A DNA stretch of 64,000 nucleotides from Siculibacillus lacustris (GCF_004328075.1 NZ_SJFN01000010.1:62001-126000), one strand, 5' to 3'; shown: positions 1-9,060, counted from the first letter of the stretch. A program made the numbers and translations. Notes: generated from the letters alone by a model not told the origin.

Positions 1-43
1 GCACGGGCCGGCCTTCGCCGCGCCGACCGTCGAGGGGGGCGGC

Positions 44-1102
44 ATGAGCGAATCCCGCGGGCCGGGCCGAGCGGCATTGCAGTGGGCGGGGTTGGTCGGG
101 TTGTCGGCGCTGGTCGCGACGCTGCTCGAGGAAGCCCACCTGCCGGCCGCCTTCATGCTCGGGCCGCTGATCTCCGGGCTCGTCGTACGTCTCTCGGGCT
201 TCGAGCTGCGCGTGCCGCGAATCGCCTATCTGATGGCGCAATGCGTCATCGGCGGCATGATCGGCGCCGTCCTGACCCCGGCGATCATCCACACCTTCAC
301 CTCGGAATGGCCGCTGCTGCTCGCCACGGTCGGCGCCGTGGTGGCGGTGTCGAGCCTGTCGGGCTGGGGCCTGTCGCGCGGCGGCATCGTGCCCGGCACC
401 ACCGGCGTGTGGGGGTCGTCGCCCGGCGCGGCCTCGGCGATGGTGATCCTGGCGGAGGCCAACGGCGCCGACGCCCGCCTCGTCGCCTTCATGCAGTATC
501 TGCGGGTGCTGTTCGTCGCCTCGGCGGCCTCGGTGGTGGCGGCGATCTGGATCGGCGACATGGCGCGCACCCCCTTCGTGCTGTTCCCCCTGCCCCATTG
601 GCCGCTGCTGGCGACCACCGTCGCGGTGGTCGGCGGCTGCGGCGCGCTCGGCATCCTGTCGCGCGTTCCCTCGGGGGCGATGCTGGCGCCGATGTTCGGC
701 ACGGCGATCCTCCACGGCACCGGGATGGCCAATTTCGAACTGCCGCCGAGCCTGCTGATTCTCGCCTATGCGATGCTCGGCTGGACCATCGGCCTCGGCT
801 TCACCCGCGCCGCCCTCGGCCATGCCTGGCACGCCCTGCCGTGGATCGTCGCCTCGATCGTCGTGCTGATGGTGTTCTGCGGCGGGCTGTCGGTGGTTCT
901 GGTGCACTTCCTCGGCATCGACCCGCTCACCGCCTATCTCGCCACCAGCCCCGGCGGGCTCGACACGGTGGCGATCATCGCCGCATCGACCCCGGTCGAC
1001 GTCGGCTTCGTGATGGCCATGCAGGCGGTGCGCTTCTTCGTGCTGATCTTGATCGGCCCGAGCCTGTCGCGCTGGGTGGCGGCCCACATCGGCCGCGCCT
1101 GA
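44..1102 (+). CDS. AbrB-family integral membrane protein (putative transporter)
   Basis: The 352-residue protein is almost entirely hydrophobic. It shows the internal duplication typical of the AbrB/ammonia-monooxygenase-like membrane family, with one repeat at about residues 15-165 and a second at about 185-345, each with Gly/Pro-rich breaks such as WGSSPGAASAM and TSPGGLDTVAII. The family is named after a regulator but behaves as a polytopic inner-membrane protein; its substrate is not established. The start at 44 is supported by the purine-rich GAGGGGGG just upstream. The frame stays open to the window edge, and another frame stops at 45-47, so an upstream gene may overlap this start as ATGA. 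Function beyond membrane protein is inference. Confidence 0.75.
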   Translation: MSESRGPGRAALQWAGLVGLSALVATLLEEAHLPAAFMLGPLISGLVVRLSGFELRVPRIAYLMAQCVIGGMIGAVLTPAIIHTFTSEWPLLLATVGAVVAVSSLSGWGLSRGGIVPGTTGVWGSSPGAASAMVILAEANGADARLVAFMQYLRVLFVASAASVVAAIWIGDMARTPFVLFPLPHWPLLATTVAVVGGCGALGILSRVPSGAMLAPMFGTAILHGTGMANFELPPSLLILAYAMLGWTIGLGFTRAALGHAWHALPWIVASIVVLMVFCGGLSVVLVHFLGIDPLTAYLATSPGGLDTVAIIAASTPVDVGFVMAMQAVRFFVLILIGPSLSRWVAAHIGRA

Positions 1103-1152
1103 GCCGAGGGTGACCTCGCTTCGCCCGGCCGACCTCTGCTAGGGTCGCCGCC

Positions 1153-1170
1153 CGTCGGACCGGTCCGACG
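1153..1170. promoter_or_regulatory. 18-bp perfect palindrome, candidate operator
   Basis: CGTCGGACCGGTCCGACG is self-complementary over all 18 bases. It lies 17 bases before the start codon of the FAD oxidase gene, just after a possible -10 (TAGGGT near 1140). Position and symmetry suit a dimeric regulator controlling the oxidase. No regulator for it is encoded nearby, so this is inference from symmetry and location. Confidence 0.35.
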
Positions 1171-1187
1171 CGCGACGAGAGGGCGAC

Positions 1188-2594
1188 ATGGGCGAAGGCA
1201 CGACGCAGCACCGCAACGACGCAGGCATCGCCACGGCGATCGGTATCCTCGCCCAACGGTTCGGCGAACGGCTGTCGACCGCGCCGTCGATGCGGGAGCA
1301 GCACGGCCATACCCTGACCTGGCTCGCCAATCAGCCGCCCGACGCGGTGGTGTTCGTGCGGTCCGAGGACGAGGTCCGCGACGCGGTGCGGATCTGCGCC
1401 GATCACGGAGCACCGATCATCCCCTTCGGCGCCGGCACCTCGCTCGAGGGCCACCTCAACGCCCCCTCCGGCGGCATCTCGATCGATCTCTCCGCTCTCG
1501 ACCAGATCGTCGCGGTCCATGCCGAGGACCTCGACGTGGTGGTCCAGCCGGGTATCCGCCGCAAGACCCTGAACGACCAGTTGCGGGACACCGGCCTGTT
1601 CTTCCCGATCGATCCAGGCGCCGATGCGACGCTGGGCGGCATGGCCGCGACCCGCGCCTCGGGCACCAACGCGGTGCGCTACGGCACGATGAAGGACAAC
1701 GTCCTGGCACTTCGGGTGGTCGATGCCCGCGGCGAGGTGGTGACGACCTCGCGCCGCGCCCGCAAGTCCTCGACCGGCTACGACCTGACCCGGCTCTACG
1801 TCGGCTCCGAGGGCACGCTCGGGATCATCACCGAGCTGACGCTGCGCCTGCACGGCCTTCCCGAGGCGATCTCGGCCGGCATCTGCCCCTTCGCCAGTGT
1901 CGCCGCGGCGGCGGAGGCGGTGATCCTGACCATCCAGTCGGGAATCCCGGTGGCGCGCATCGAGTTGCTCGACGAGGTGCAGGTGCGCGCCTGCAACGCC
2001 TATTCCAAGCTGACCCTGCCCGAGACGCCGCTGCTGCTGGTCGAGTTCCACGGCACCGAGGCGGGGGTCGCCGAACAGGCGGCGCGCTTCGGCGAGATCG
2101 CCGAGGACCTCGGCGGCGGGCCCTTCACCTGGACCACCAGGGCCGAGGAGCGCACCCGCCTGTGGACGGCGCGCCACGACGCCTATTGGGCCGGGTTGGC
2201 ACTGCGGCCCGGCTGCACCTCGTTCTCCACCGACGTCTGCGTGCCGATCTCGCGGCTCGCCGCCTGCATCGCCGAGACCAAGGCCGACCTCGAAGCGACC
2301 GGCCTGATCGGCCCGATCGTCGGTCACGTCGGCGACGGCAATTTCCACGTCCTGCCGCTGTTCGACCCCGCCGACGCCGCCGAAGTGGCCAAGGTCAAGG
2401 CCTTCGTCGGGCGGGTGGTCGAGCGGGCGCTGGCGATGGAGGGCACCGCCTCGGGCGAACACGGGGTCGGCCAAGGCAAGATGAAATATCTCGCCGCCGA
2501 ACACGGCGACGCGGCGATGGCGACGATGGCGGCGATCAAACGGGCGCTCGATCCGCAGGGCCTGTTCAATCCCGGCAAGATCGTCGCGCCGTGA
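1188..2594 (+). CDS. FAD-binding oxidase, D-lactate dehydrogenase (cytochrome)/GlcD type
   Basis: The protein has 468 residues, the usual size for single-subunit D-lactate or glycolate dehydrogenases of the vanillyl-alcohol-oxidase fold. The FAD pyrophosphate loop is visible at about residues 76-90 (PFGAGTSLEGH). The family signatures GHVGDGNFHV (about 380-390) and GEHGVGQGKMKYL (about 422-435) lie in the C-terminal half. It would oxidise a 2-hydroxy acid such as D-lactate and pass electrons to the respiratory chain at the membrane. A GAGAGGG ribosome-binding site precedes the ATG. The substrate cannot be fixed from sequence; 2-hydroxyglutarate or glycolate are alternatives. An 18-bp palindrome just upstream suggests dedicated control. 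Confidence 0.88.
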   Translation: MGEGTTQHRNDAGIATAIGILAQRFGERLSTAPSMREQHGHTLTWLANQPPDAVVFVRSEDEVRDAVRICADHGAPIIPFGAGTSLEGHLNAPSGGISIDLSALDQIVAVHAEDLDVVVQPGIRRKTLNDQLRDTGLFFPIDPGADATLGGMAATRASGTNAVRYGTMKDNVLALRVVDARGEVVTTSRRARKSSTGYDLTRLYVGSEGTLGIITELTLRLHGLPEAISAGICPFASVAAAAEAVILTIQSGIPVARIELLDEVQVRACNAYSKLTLPETPLLLVEFHGTEAGVAEQAARFGEIAEDLGGGPFTWTTRAEERTRLWTARHDAYWAGLALRPGCTSFSTDVCVPISRLAACIAETKADLEATGLIGPIVGHVGDGNFHVLPLFDPADAAEVAKVKAFVGRVVERALAMEGTASGEHGVGQGKMKYLAAEHGDAAMATMAAIKRALDPQGLFNPGKIVAP

Positions 2595-2735
2595 CGGAAC
2601 CCGCGGCGGCGGCAATGCGTCACGGTACCGTCGCGATCGGCGCGGCGAATTGACCGAAGGCTCGAATTCCTGCGGCATTCGCCGTATCGTCGGGCGACGG
2701 GCGGCAGCGACACCGCGGAAACCGGAGGCGCAGGC

Positions 2736-5700
2736 GTGAATTCGCTCTACATCGGCGTCGGCGTGACCATCATCGTCGTGTTGCTCACGGCCCTGATCGG
2801 TCCGTTCTTCATCGATTGGACGGCGCATCGCGATCTCTTCGAACGCGAGATCGGACGAATCGTCGGCGCCCAGACGCGCATCCTCGGCGACGTCGAGGCG
2901 CGGCTCTTGCCGAGCCCGCGCCTGCGCTTCGCCGACGTGGTGATCGGCCCGGTCGACACGCCGCTGCTGCGCATCGGCCGGTTCGAGCTCGACCTCGAGG
3001 CCGCGCCGCTGATCAAAGGCGAGATCCGGGTCGCCGAGACGCGGCTCGAGCGCCCCGCCGTCGACATCGCCATCGCCGCCGACGGCCGCCCGGTGCTGCC
3101 GGCCGCCCAGGGCCTCGGCGGCCTCGGTGCGGCCTCGGTCGACCTGATCGAGATCTCCGACGGGCGCTTCACCCTCTCCGACCTGCGCTCGGGCGAGCGC
3201 TACGAAGTGTCGCGGATCGCCGCCACCGGCGCGACCGCGAGCCTCGCCGGCCCGTGGAAATTCGACGGCGGCGCGGTGGTCGGCAGCCGGGCGGTGGCCT
3301 TCCGGTTGGCCGCGGCGGCGGCCGGCGACGGTGGCCTCGGGCTCAAGATCCAGGCCGGCGCCGCCGACGATCCGGCCAGCGCCGCCCTCGACGCGGTGGT
3401 GCGGATCGGCGAGCGCGGGCTGACCCTGACGGGATCGCTGACCGCGGAGCGGCGCGAAGCACTGGCCGGCGTGCCGGCGGCGCTCGGCGGCGGCTTCTTC
3501 CATCTCGATGCCCAGATCGCCGGCACTCCGGACGCGATCGAGGCGACCGGGATCGCCCTGGCGGTGGGGCCGGAGGAGAAGGCCGCCCAGTTCACCGGCG
3601 ACGGCCGGGTGACGCTCGGCCGGACGCCGCGCCTCGAGGCCCGGCTCGCCGCCAAGCAGATCGACCTCGATCGGCTCGCCGCCCGCGAGGACACGCCGCG
3701 AGCCGATCCGGCGCGGCTGATCGGCGACCTGATCACCGGGCTCTCCGGCCTCGGCGAGGGCACCGCGGCGACCCGCCTGCGCCTCGACGTCCAGGGTCTG
3801 GTGATCGGCGGCGGCGTGGTCCAGGAACTCGGCGCCGAAGTCGTCGGCCGCCCCGGCGGCTTGGCGCTCGAAAAGCTCGAGGCGCGGCTGCCCGGCCGCG
3901 CCCGGCTCGATCTCTCCGGCCGGGTCGCGACCGCCGGCGGTCCGCGTTTCGAAGGACGCGCCGAGCTTTCGGCCGAACAGCCGGCGCTGCTCGCCGCATG
4001 GTGGCGCGGCCGGCCGATCCCCGGCGAGCGCTTCGATCCGGTGTCGCTGGCCGGCGAGGTGGCGATCGCCGCCGATCGGCTGAGCGGCGAAGGTCTCGCC
4101 CTCAAGGTCGGCACGGCGACGGCGCGCGGCCGCTTCGGTTGGACCCGCGGCGCGGCGCTGAGCATCGCGGCGAGCGCCGATCGCCTGGAGTTCGATCAGT
4201 TGGCCCGACTCGGGCGGCTGTTCTTCGACGAGGACGGGGCCGGCCGGCCGGCGGCGCTGGAGGTCGACCTCGACGCCGGCGCGCTGGTGGTCGGCGGCAT
4301 CGCCGCCCGCACCGTCGGCATCCGCGCCCGCGCCTCCGACGAGACCCTGGCGATCGACCGCCTGTCGGTGGCCGATTTCGCCGGCGCTCGCCTCGAAGGG
4401 TCCGGCCGTATCGACCGCCCGACCACCGTGCCCGACGGCTCGATCGACCTGACCATCGTCGCGGCGCGGCCGGAAGCGGCGGTGCGCGCCGTCGCCGGGC
4501 TGTTCGGCGACGCCGCCCTGGTCGACCGCGCGGTCGGCATCGCCGCCCTCGCCGCGCCGCTCGATCTGCGCCTCAAACTCGCCGGCCGAGCCTCGGGCAA
4601 CGCCGCCAGCGACGTCGCCTTCACCGCCGAGGGGCGAGCGGCGGGCGCCACACTCGCCGTCGACGGGCGCTACGCCGGCCGCATCGACGATCCGGTTCAT
4701 GCCACGGTCAAGGCCCGCGCCAGCCTCGACGGCGCGGCGCCGACCGGGGCGCTGGCCCGCGCGCTCGGGCCGGTCGGTGCCAAGGGACGGATCGCCGTCG
4801 CGGTCACCGCGGACGGCGTCGCCGCCGGCGAGGGGCTGACGATCGACGCCTCGGCCTCGCTCGGGGCCGGGCGAATCGCCACCGGCGGGCGGCTGCGGAT
4901 CGCCGACGGCGGCGTCGAGATCCTCGACGGCCGGGCGTCGGTCGCCTCGCCCGACGCCACCGGGCTCGCGGCGCTCGCCGGGCGGCCACTGCTCGCCATC
5001 GAACGCCGCCTGCCGCTCGACGTGAGCCTGAAGCTCGCCGGGGTGTGGCCGAAGCTGGCGATCTCCGATCTCGCCGGCCGCATCGACGCGGCGGCGGTTC
5101 GGGCCTCGGGCACCGTCGACCTCGGGCGCAGGCCGGCGGCGGTCGCAGGAAGCATCGAACTCGACCGGGTCGACGTCGCGACGCTCGCCGGGCTGGTGCT
5201 CGGCGAAGGCGCCTCGGCCGACGGCGGCGCGGGCGGCGCGGTGTGGTCGGACGCGGCTCTGGCCGAGCCGGCCTTCGCCGGAATCGCCGATCTCGCGGTG
5301 ACCGTCGCCGCCGGGCGAGCGGCGCTGAGCGACACGGTGGCGCTCGACCATCTGCGCTTCGCCCTCGACGCGCGCGCCGGGCGGACGCGGATCCGCGATC
5401 TCGCGGCGGGCTTCGCCGGCGGGACCTTCGCCGGCGAGATCGCCGTCGACCGCGACGAGCGCAGCGGCACGCGCATCGACGGGCGGGCTTCGCTTTCCGG
5501 CGTGTCGCTGGAAGAGATCGGCTGGCGCAACGGCGATCGGCCGGTCGCCTCGGGCCGGATCGGCGGCGACGCGACCTTCGCCACCACCGGGCGCTCGGCG
5601 GCGGCGATGGTCGCCGGGCTCTCCGGCCAGGGCAATCTGCGCCTCGACGGGGTGCGGGTCGCCGGGATCGGCATCGACGCCCTGTCGGCGACGGCGGTGG

Positions 5701-6761
5701 CCGCCGATTCCGGGGCGGCGACCACGCCCGACGAGATCGAAAAGGTGTTTCGGGCGCGGATGGCGGCGAGCGCCACCCAGATCGAACGCGCGGAGGCGCC
5801 CTTCGCGATGGAGGCGGGGGTGGCGCGCAGCGGCCGCATCGCCGTCGAGACGCCGGCGGCGCGGATCTCCGGGCGGATGGCGGTCGATCTGCCGCGCGGC
5901 GCTCTCGACGCCGACTGGACCCTGGAGCCGCTCGGCAAGGCGGCGGAAGGCACCCGCACGCCGATCTCCAAGGCGACGCCCTCGGCCGGCATCACCCTGC
6001 GTGGGCCGATCGATCGGCCGCAGGTACGCTTCGACGTGGCGCCGCTCGCCGCCTATCTGACCCTGCGCAGTTTCGAACGCGACATCGACCGGGTCGAGAC
6101 GCTGCAGCAGGACATCGTCGAGCGCCAGCGCTTCGCCCGCGAACGCCGCCGGCTCGAGGAGATCCGCCAGGAGGAGGAGCGCGCCCGCAAGGCCCAGGAA
6201 GCCGAGACCTTGCGCCGGGCACAGGAGGCGGAAGCCGCGCGTCGCGCCGAAGCCCAGCGCCGTGCCCAGGAGGCCGAGGCCGCCCGCCGGGCCGCCCAGG
6301 CTCCGCCACCGCCCGCGCCGGCGCCCGTCGCGCCGCCCCCGGCCCCGATTGCTCCGGCGCCCGCACCCATCGTCGCCCCGGCCCCGATCGCGGTGCCGCC
6401 GACCTCGCCGGCATCGGCTGCACCGAACCCGCCCGTCCCGTCGCCGGCGGCGTCGCCCGCACCGAACCTGCCGCCACCGGCCGTGACGGCGCCACTCGCC
6501 CCGACCCCGACGGTCGCAGCGCCCGCGTCCGACGGCGCGGTTCCGACGCCGCCGAGCGCCGCGCCCGCGCCGATCGCGGGATCTCCGACCGCCCCGTCGC
6601 CGGTCGCCGCCGCCCCGCCGCCGGCCGAGCCGCCGCCGTTGCCGCCGATGATCCGGATCGCCCCGGCGCCGTCGATCCTCGGCAGTGGCGCCGCCGGATC
6701 GGGCGGCAGCACCGGCGCGCCGATGACCATCCTGCCGCCGGGCGTCCAACCGCCGCCGTGA
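2736..6761 (+). CDS. AsmA-family giant envelope protein with coiled-coil and Pro/Ala-rich tail
   Basis: The 1341-residue protein starts with a GTG preceded by GGAGG. It opens with one N-terminal transmembrane segment (about residues 5-28) and the AsmA-type sequence VGAQTRILGDVEARLLPSPR. A very long region of repeating beta-type segments (DLSGRV, RIDGRA, LAGRASG) follows to about residue 1115. AsmA-like proteins are anchored in the inner membrane, span the periplasm and are linked to phospholipid transport to the outer membrane. Residues about 1117-1188 form a highly charged coiled coil rich in AQEAEAARRA repeats, and the last 150 residues are Pro/Ala-rich and probably disordered. This tail resembles TolA-type linkers and is not part of the core family. 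The gene stands alone between the oxidase and a dispersed repeat. Confidence 0.85.
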   Translation: MNSLYIGVGVTIIVVLLTALIGPFFIDWTAHRDLFEREIGRIVGAQTRILGDVEARLLPSPRLRFADVVIGPVDTPLLRIGRFELDLEAAPLIKGEIRVAETRLERPAVDIAIAADGRPVLPAAQGLGGLGAASVDLIEISDGRFTLSDLRSGERYEVSRIAATGATASLAGPWKFDGGAVVGSRAVAFRLAAAAAGDGGLGLKIQAGAADDPASAALDAVVRIGERGLTLTGSLTAERREALAGVPAALGGGFFHLDAQIAGTPDAIEATGIALAVGPEEKAAQFTGDGRVTLGRTPRLEARLAAKQIDLDRLAAREDTPRADPARLIGDLITGLSGLGEGTAATRLRLDVQGLVIGGGVVQELGAEVVGRPGGLALEKLEARLPGRARLDLSGRVATAGGPRFEGRAELSAEQPALLAAWWRGRPIPGERFDPVSLAGEVAIAADRLSGEGLALKVGTATARGRFGWTRGAALSIAASADRLEFDQLARLGRLFFDEDGAGRPAALEVDLDAGALVVGGIAARTVGIRARASDETLAIDRLSVADFAGARLEGSGRIDRPTTVPDGSIDLTIVAARPEAAVRAVAGLFGDAALVDRAVGIAALAAPLDLRLKLAGRASGNAASDVAFTAEGRAAGATLAVDGRYAGRIDDPVHATVKARASLDGAAPTGALARALGPVGAKGRIAVAVTADGVAAGEGLTIDASASLGAGRIATGGRLRIADGGVEILDGRASVASPDATGLAALAGRPLLAIERRLPLDVSLKLAGVWPKLAISDLAGRIDAAAVRASGTVDLGRRPAAVAGSIELDRVDVATLAGLVLGEGASADGGAGGAVWSDAALAEPAFAGIADLAVTVAAGRAALSDTVALDHLRFALDARAGRTRIRDLAAGFAGGTFAGEIAVDRDERSGTRIDGRASLSGVSLEEIGWRNGDRPVASGRIGGDATFATTGRSAAAMVAGLSGQGNLRLDGVRVAGIGIDALSATAVAADSGAATTPDEIEKVFRARMAASATQIERAEAPFAMEAGVARSGRIAVETPAARISGRMAVDLPRGALDADWTLEPLGKAAEGTRTPISKATPSAGITLRGPIDRPQVRFDVAPLAAYLTLRSFERDIDRVETLQQDIVERQRFARERRRLEEIRQEEERARKAQEAETLRRAQEAEAARRAEAQRRAQEAEAARRAAQAPPPPAPAPVAPPPAPIAPAPAPIVAPAPIAVPPTSPASAAPNPPVPSPAASPAPNLPPPAVTAPLAPTPTVAAPASDGAVPTPPSAAPAPIAGSPTAPSPVAAAPPPAEPPPLPPMIRIAPAPSILGSGAAGSGGSTGAPMTILPPGVQPPP

Positions 6762-7143
6762 AGTCGCGAGAGGGACGGGGCGCGGCGACGGATCGTGAGG
6801 ACGGAGGCGCCACGCGCGCCCGTCGCCGCCCCCTGCGCACTGACCCGATTCGCTTCCCTACGGATCGCACTCTCCCGTCGCTCCCGGCGAGCGCAGCGAG
6901 GGAAGGGAGCCCAGCTCCTCGATGACCAACTGAAATTACGATGGATCCCCTTCCCGGCGCGGGCCGCGCCGCCGGGGATGACGGCCGTGGGTGGGCAACC
7001 TCCCGGGGGTCCGTTCGAGCGCACCGAAGCCCCCCGGACGGAAGACACGACGGCCCCTCGCGCGAGCGGACAAGCCGCCCGGCTTGACTTTTCCCGCCCG
7101 CTGCCGCTCCTCGGCGGCGTCCGTTCAGCCCTCGAGGTCGCCC
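6762..7143. other. Intergenic region holding a dispersed repeat copy
   Basis: About 380 bases lie between the AsmA-like gene and the first PrmA gene. The central part is copy 1 of the dispersed repeat described separately. I see no credible small gene; the open frames here only extend the downstream reading frame. Confidence 0.6.
6871..7040. repeat. Dispersed palindromic intergenic repeat, copy 1
   Basis: Bases 6871-7020 match 52721-52870 without gaps at 131 of 150 positions by my count, and weaker similarity continues to about 7040. Two blocks are nearly identical: GCTCCCGGCGAGCGCAGCGA onward (from 6880) and ATGGATCCCCTTCCCGGCGC onward (from 6941). Both blocks carry internal inverted repeats, for example GCTCCC with GGGAGC and ATCCCC with GGGGAT. 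The stretch between them (6915-6940) has diverged. This is the layout of a REP/MITE-like element with folded arms and a free loop. Its complement would read AVIPGGAARAGKGIH, reminiscent of the VIPAKAGI-type intergenic repeats common in other proteobacteria. Confidence 0.8.
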
Positions 7144-8049
7144 GTGCCCACCCATGTCTGGCGTCTCACCACGACGCGCACCCTCGCCGTCCGCATCGCC
7201 GACGCGCTGACCGACGGCGAGATCTTCGTCGACGCCGATGCCGGCGGTGCCTTCGATCTCGGCGACGGCACCTGGGCGATCGAAGCCTATTTCCCGGAAG
7301 CCGTCGATCCGACCGACCTCGCCGAGGCCCTGGTCGAGCTGATCGTCGGCGAAGGTCTCGCCGCAGTGGGGCCCGCCCGCGAGCTCCTCGCCCGAGCCAA
7401 TCAGCGCCCGCTCGGCCCCGCCGACTGGACCGAGATCGGCCTCGACGCCCTGCCGCCGATCGCCGCCGGGCGGTTTCGGGTGTTCGGCGAACACAACCGA
7501 CCGCCCACCCTGCGCCGCGCCGATCTGCTGATCGAAGCCTCGACCGCCTTCGGCTCGGGCGATCACGCCTCGACCCAACTGTCGCTCGCCGGGCTCGACG
7601 CCCATCTCGCCGCCCACCCGACGACCCGCGTCCTCGATCTCGGCACCGGCACCGGCATCCTCGGGCTGGCGGTGGCCCGGGTGCGTCCCGCCACGCAGAT
7701 CCTCGCCTCCGACGTCGCATCGGTCGCGGTGCTCACCGCGGAGCGCAATCGCCGGATCAACGGCGTCGGCGACCGCTTCCGGGCGATCCTCGCCGACGGC
7801 CTCGCCGATCCACGCATCCGCGCCGCCGCGCCCTTCGATCTGGTGCTCGCCAACATCCTGCCCGATCCGCTGTGCCGTTTCGCCGGCCCCCTGGTGCCGC
7901 TGATGGCGCCGGGCGCCGCCCTGATCGTCGCCGGGCTCAGAGTCGGCGAACAGGCCCGCCTGGAATCGGCCTACCGCGCCCGGGGCTTGCATCTGGTCGC
8001 CCGCCGGTCGATCAAGGAATGGGCCTCGCTGACCTTCCGCCGCCCCTGA
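7144..8049 (+). CDS. PrmA-like methyltransferase, divergent tandem copy
   Basis: The likely start is GTG at 7144 (VPTHVWRL), giving 301 residues, because the frame upstream of it runs through the dispersed repeat and has no family likeness. The layout follows ribosomal protein L11 methyltransferases: an N-terminal recognition domain, then AFGSGDHAST (135-144), the S-adenosylmethionine motif LDLGTGTGIL (164-173) and LANILPDPL (235-243). Compared with the next gene the signatures are altered (GSGDHAST rather than GTGHHATT, ILPDPL rather than ILAGPL). It may therefore be a paralogue with a shifted target rather than the main L11 enzyme. The second copy begins 23 bases downstream, so the two are probably co-transcribed. 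Confidence 0.75.
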   Translation: MPTHVWRLTTTRTLAVRIADALTDGEIFVDADAGGAFDLGDGTWAIEAYFPEAVDPTDLAEALVELIVGEGLAAVGPARELLARANQRPLGPADWTEIGLDALPPIAAGRFRVFGEHNRPPTLRRADLLIEASTAFGSGDHASTQLSLAGLDAHLAAHPTTRVLDLGTGTGILGLAVARVRPATQILASDVASVAVLTAERNRRINGVGDRFRAILADGLADPRIRAAAPFDLVLANILPDPLCRFAGPLVPLMAPGAALIVAGLRVGEQARLESAYRARGLHLVARRSIKEWASLTFRRP

Positions 8050-8072
8050 GCCGCCCCTTCGGAGAATTTGCC

Positions 8073-8963
8073 ATGCCCGCCGTCCAGGTGCGTCTCGTCG
8101 CCGAAGGCCCCGAATCCGAACGCCTCGAGCGCCTGCTCGGCGAAGCCTTCGAACTCGACGGCTATCCGGTCACCCGCGAGGAGACCGTCGCCTATTCCGA
8201 GATCTGGACCGTCGACGCGCTGATCTTCGATGCCGACGACGAGGCGGACGCCGTCGCCCGAGTGCGCGAGGCGCTCGGCGCCGAAGCCGAGGACCACGCA
8301 CTCACCACCACCGTTCTCGATCTCGACGCCAATTGGGTGGCGATGAGCGAGGAGATCCGCCACCCGGTCGCCGCCGGCCGCTTCTTCGTGCACGGCAGCC
8401 ACGATCGCCATCGCCGCCCGCCGAACGGCGTGGCGATCGAAATCGACGCCGAGATGGCCTTCGGTACCGGCCATCACGCCACCACCTGGGCCTGCCTCGC
8501 CGCCCTCGACGCGCTGCTCAAGCGGCGCAGCTACGCCCGCCCGCTCGATCTCGGCACCGGCACCGGCGTGCTGGCGATCGCGCTCGCCCGCGTCCTCCAC
8601 GTGCCGATCGTCGCCACCGACATCGATCCGGTCGCCGTCGCCATTGCCCGCGCCAATGCCCATCTGAACGGCGTCGGCCGCGAGATCCGCGCCGTGGTCG
8701 CCGACGGCATGAAGGCCCGGCTCCTCGCCGAGGAGGCGCCCTACGATCTGGTGGTCGCCAACATCCTGGCGGGACCGCTGACCCGCCTCGCAGCCCCGGT
8801 GGCGCGCAGCCTCTCCTATGACGCCACCGTCGTGCTGTCGGGCCTGCGGACCATCGAACGCGGCCGCGTGCTCGCCGCCTGGGCGGCCTGCGGCCTGCAT
8901 TTCGTGGGCGAGGTCGAACGCGACGGCTGGCTCGCCCTGGTGCTGGCCAACGGCCGCCGCTGA
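8073..8963 (+). CDS. prmA: Ribosomal protein L11 methyltransferase
   Basis: The 296-residue protein has the full PrmA signature: AFGTGHHATT (129-138), LDLGTGTGVL (158-167) and VVANILAGPL (227-236), the last identical to the hallmark motif of the family. PrmA methylates L11 in the cytoplasm with S-adenosylmethionine at several amino groups. The start at ATG 8073 follows GGAG (8061-8064). In many Rhizobiales prmA sits next to an aminopeptidase P gene. Here that gene is 2.2 kb downstream, with two other genes between, which suggests those were inserted. Of the two tandem copies this is the better candidate for the true L11 enzyme. Confidence 0.88.
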   Translation: MPAVQVRLVAEGPESERLERLLGEAFELDGYPVTREETVAYSEIWTVDALIFDADDEADAVARVREALGAEAEDHALTTTVLDLDANWVAMSEEIRHPVAAGRFFVHGSHDRHRRPPNGVAIEIDAEMAFGTGHHATTWACLAALDALLKRRSYARPLDLGTGTGVLAIALARVLHVPIVATDIDPVAVAIARANAHLNGVGREIRAVVADGMKARLLAEEAPYDLVVANILAGPLTRLAAPVARSLSYDATVVLSGLRTIERGRVLAAWAACGLHFVGEVERDGWLALVLANGRR

Positions 8964-9018
8964 CCGGCGAACCACCTTCGGATCGGACCGTCGCGCCGCC
9001 GCCGCCCGGCGGGCGGAC

Positions 9019-9049
9019 GCCGCCACCCGCGGGGATCCCGGGTGGCGGC
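9019..9049. terminator. GC-rich hairpin between convergent genes
   Basis: GCCGCCACCC (9019-9028) and GGGTGGCGGC (9040-9049) form a perfect 10-bp stem around an 11-base loop. It lies 55 bases after prmA and 12 bases beyond the end of the convergent minus-strand gene. It could terminate both transcripts, although neither side has a T-tract. Confidence 0.5.
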
Positions 9050-9060
9050 CCCGCGCCGCG

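Noticed and set aside
3-47. Possible 3' end of an upstream gene with its stop at 45-47 overlapping the first ATG
   Set aside because: Only 14 codons (Pro/Arg-rich) are visible before the window edge, too little to support a gene; it stays a possibility.
975-6749. A 1924-codon open frame on the minus strand across the oxidase and AsmA-like genes
   Set aside because: It is antisense to two clear genes. Its product is Arg/Gly/Asp-rich low-complexity sequence, the usual shadow of G+C-rich codon third positions.
2816-6925. A 1369-codon plus-strand frame overlapping the AsmA-like gene
   Set aside because: It is a frame-shifted shadow of the AsmA gene with an extreme Arg/Pro content and no family likeness.
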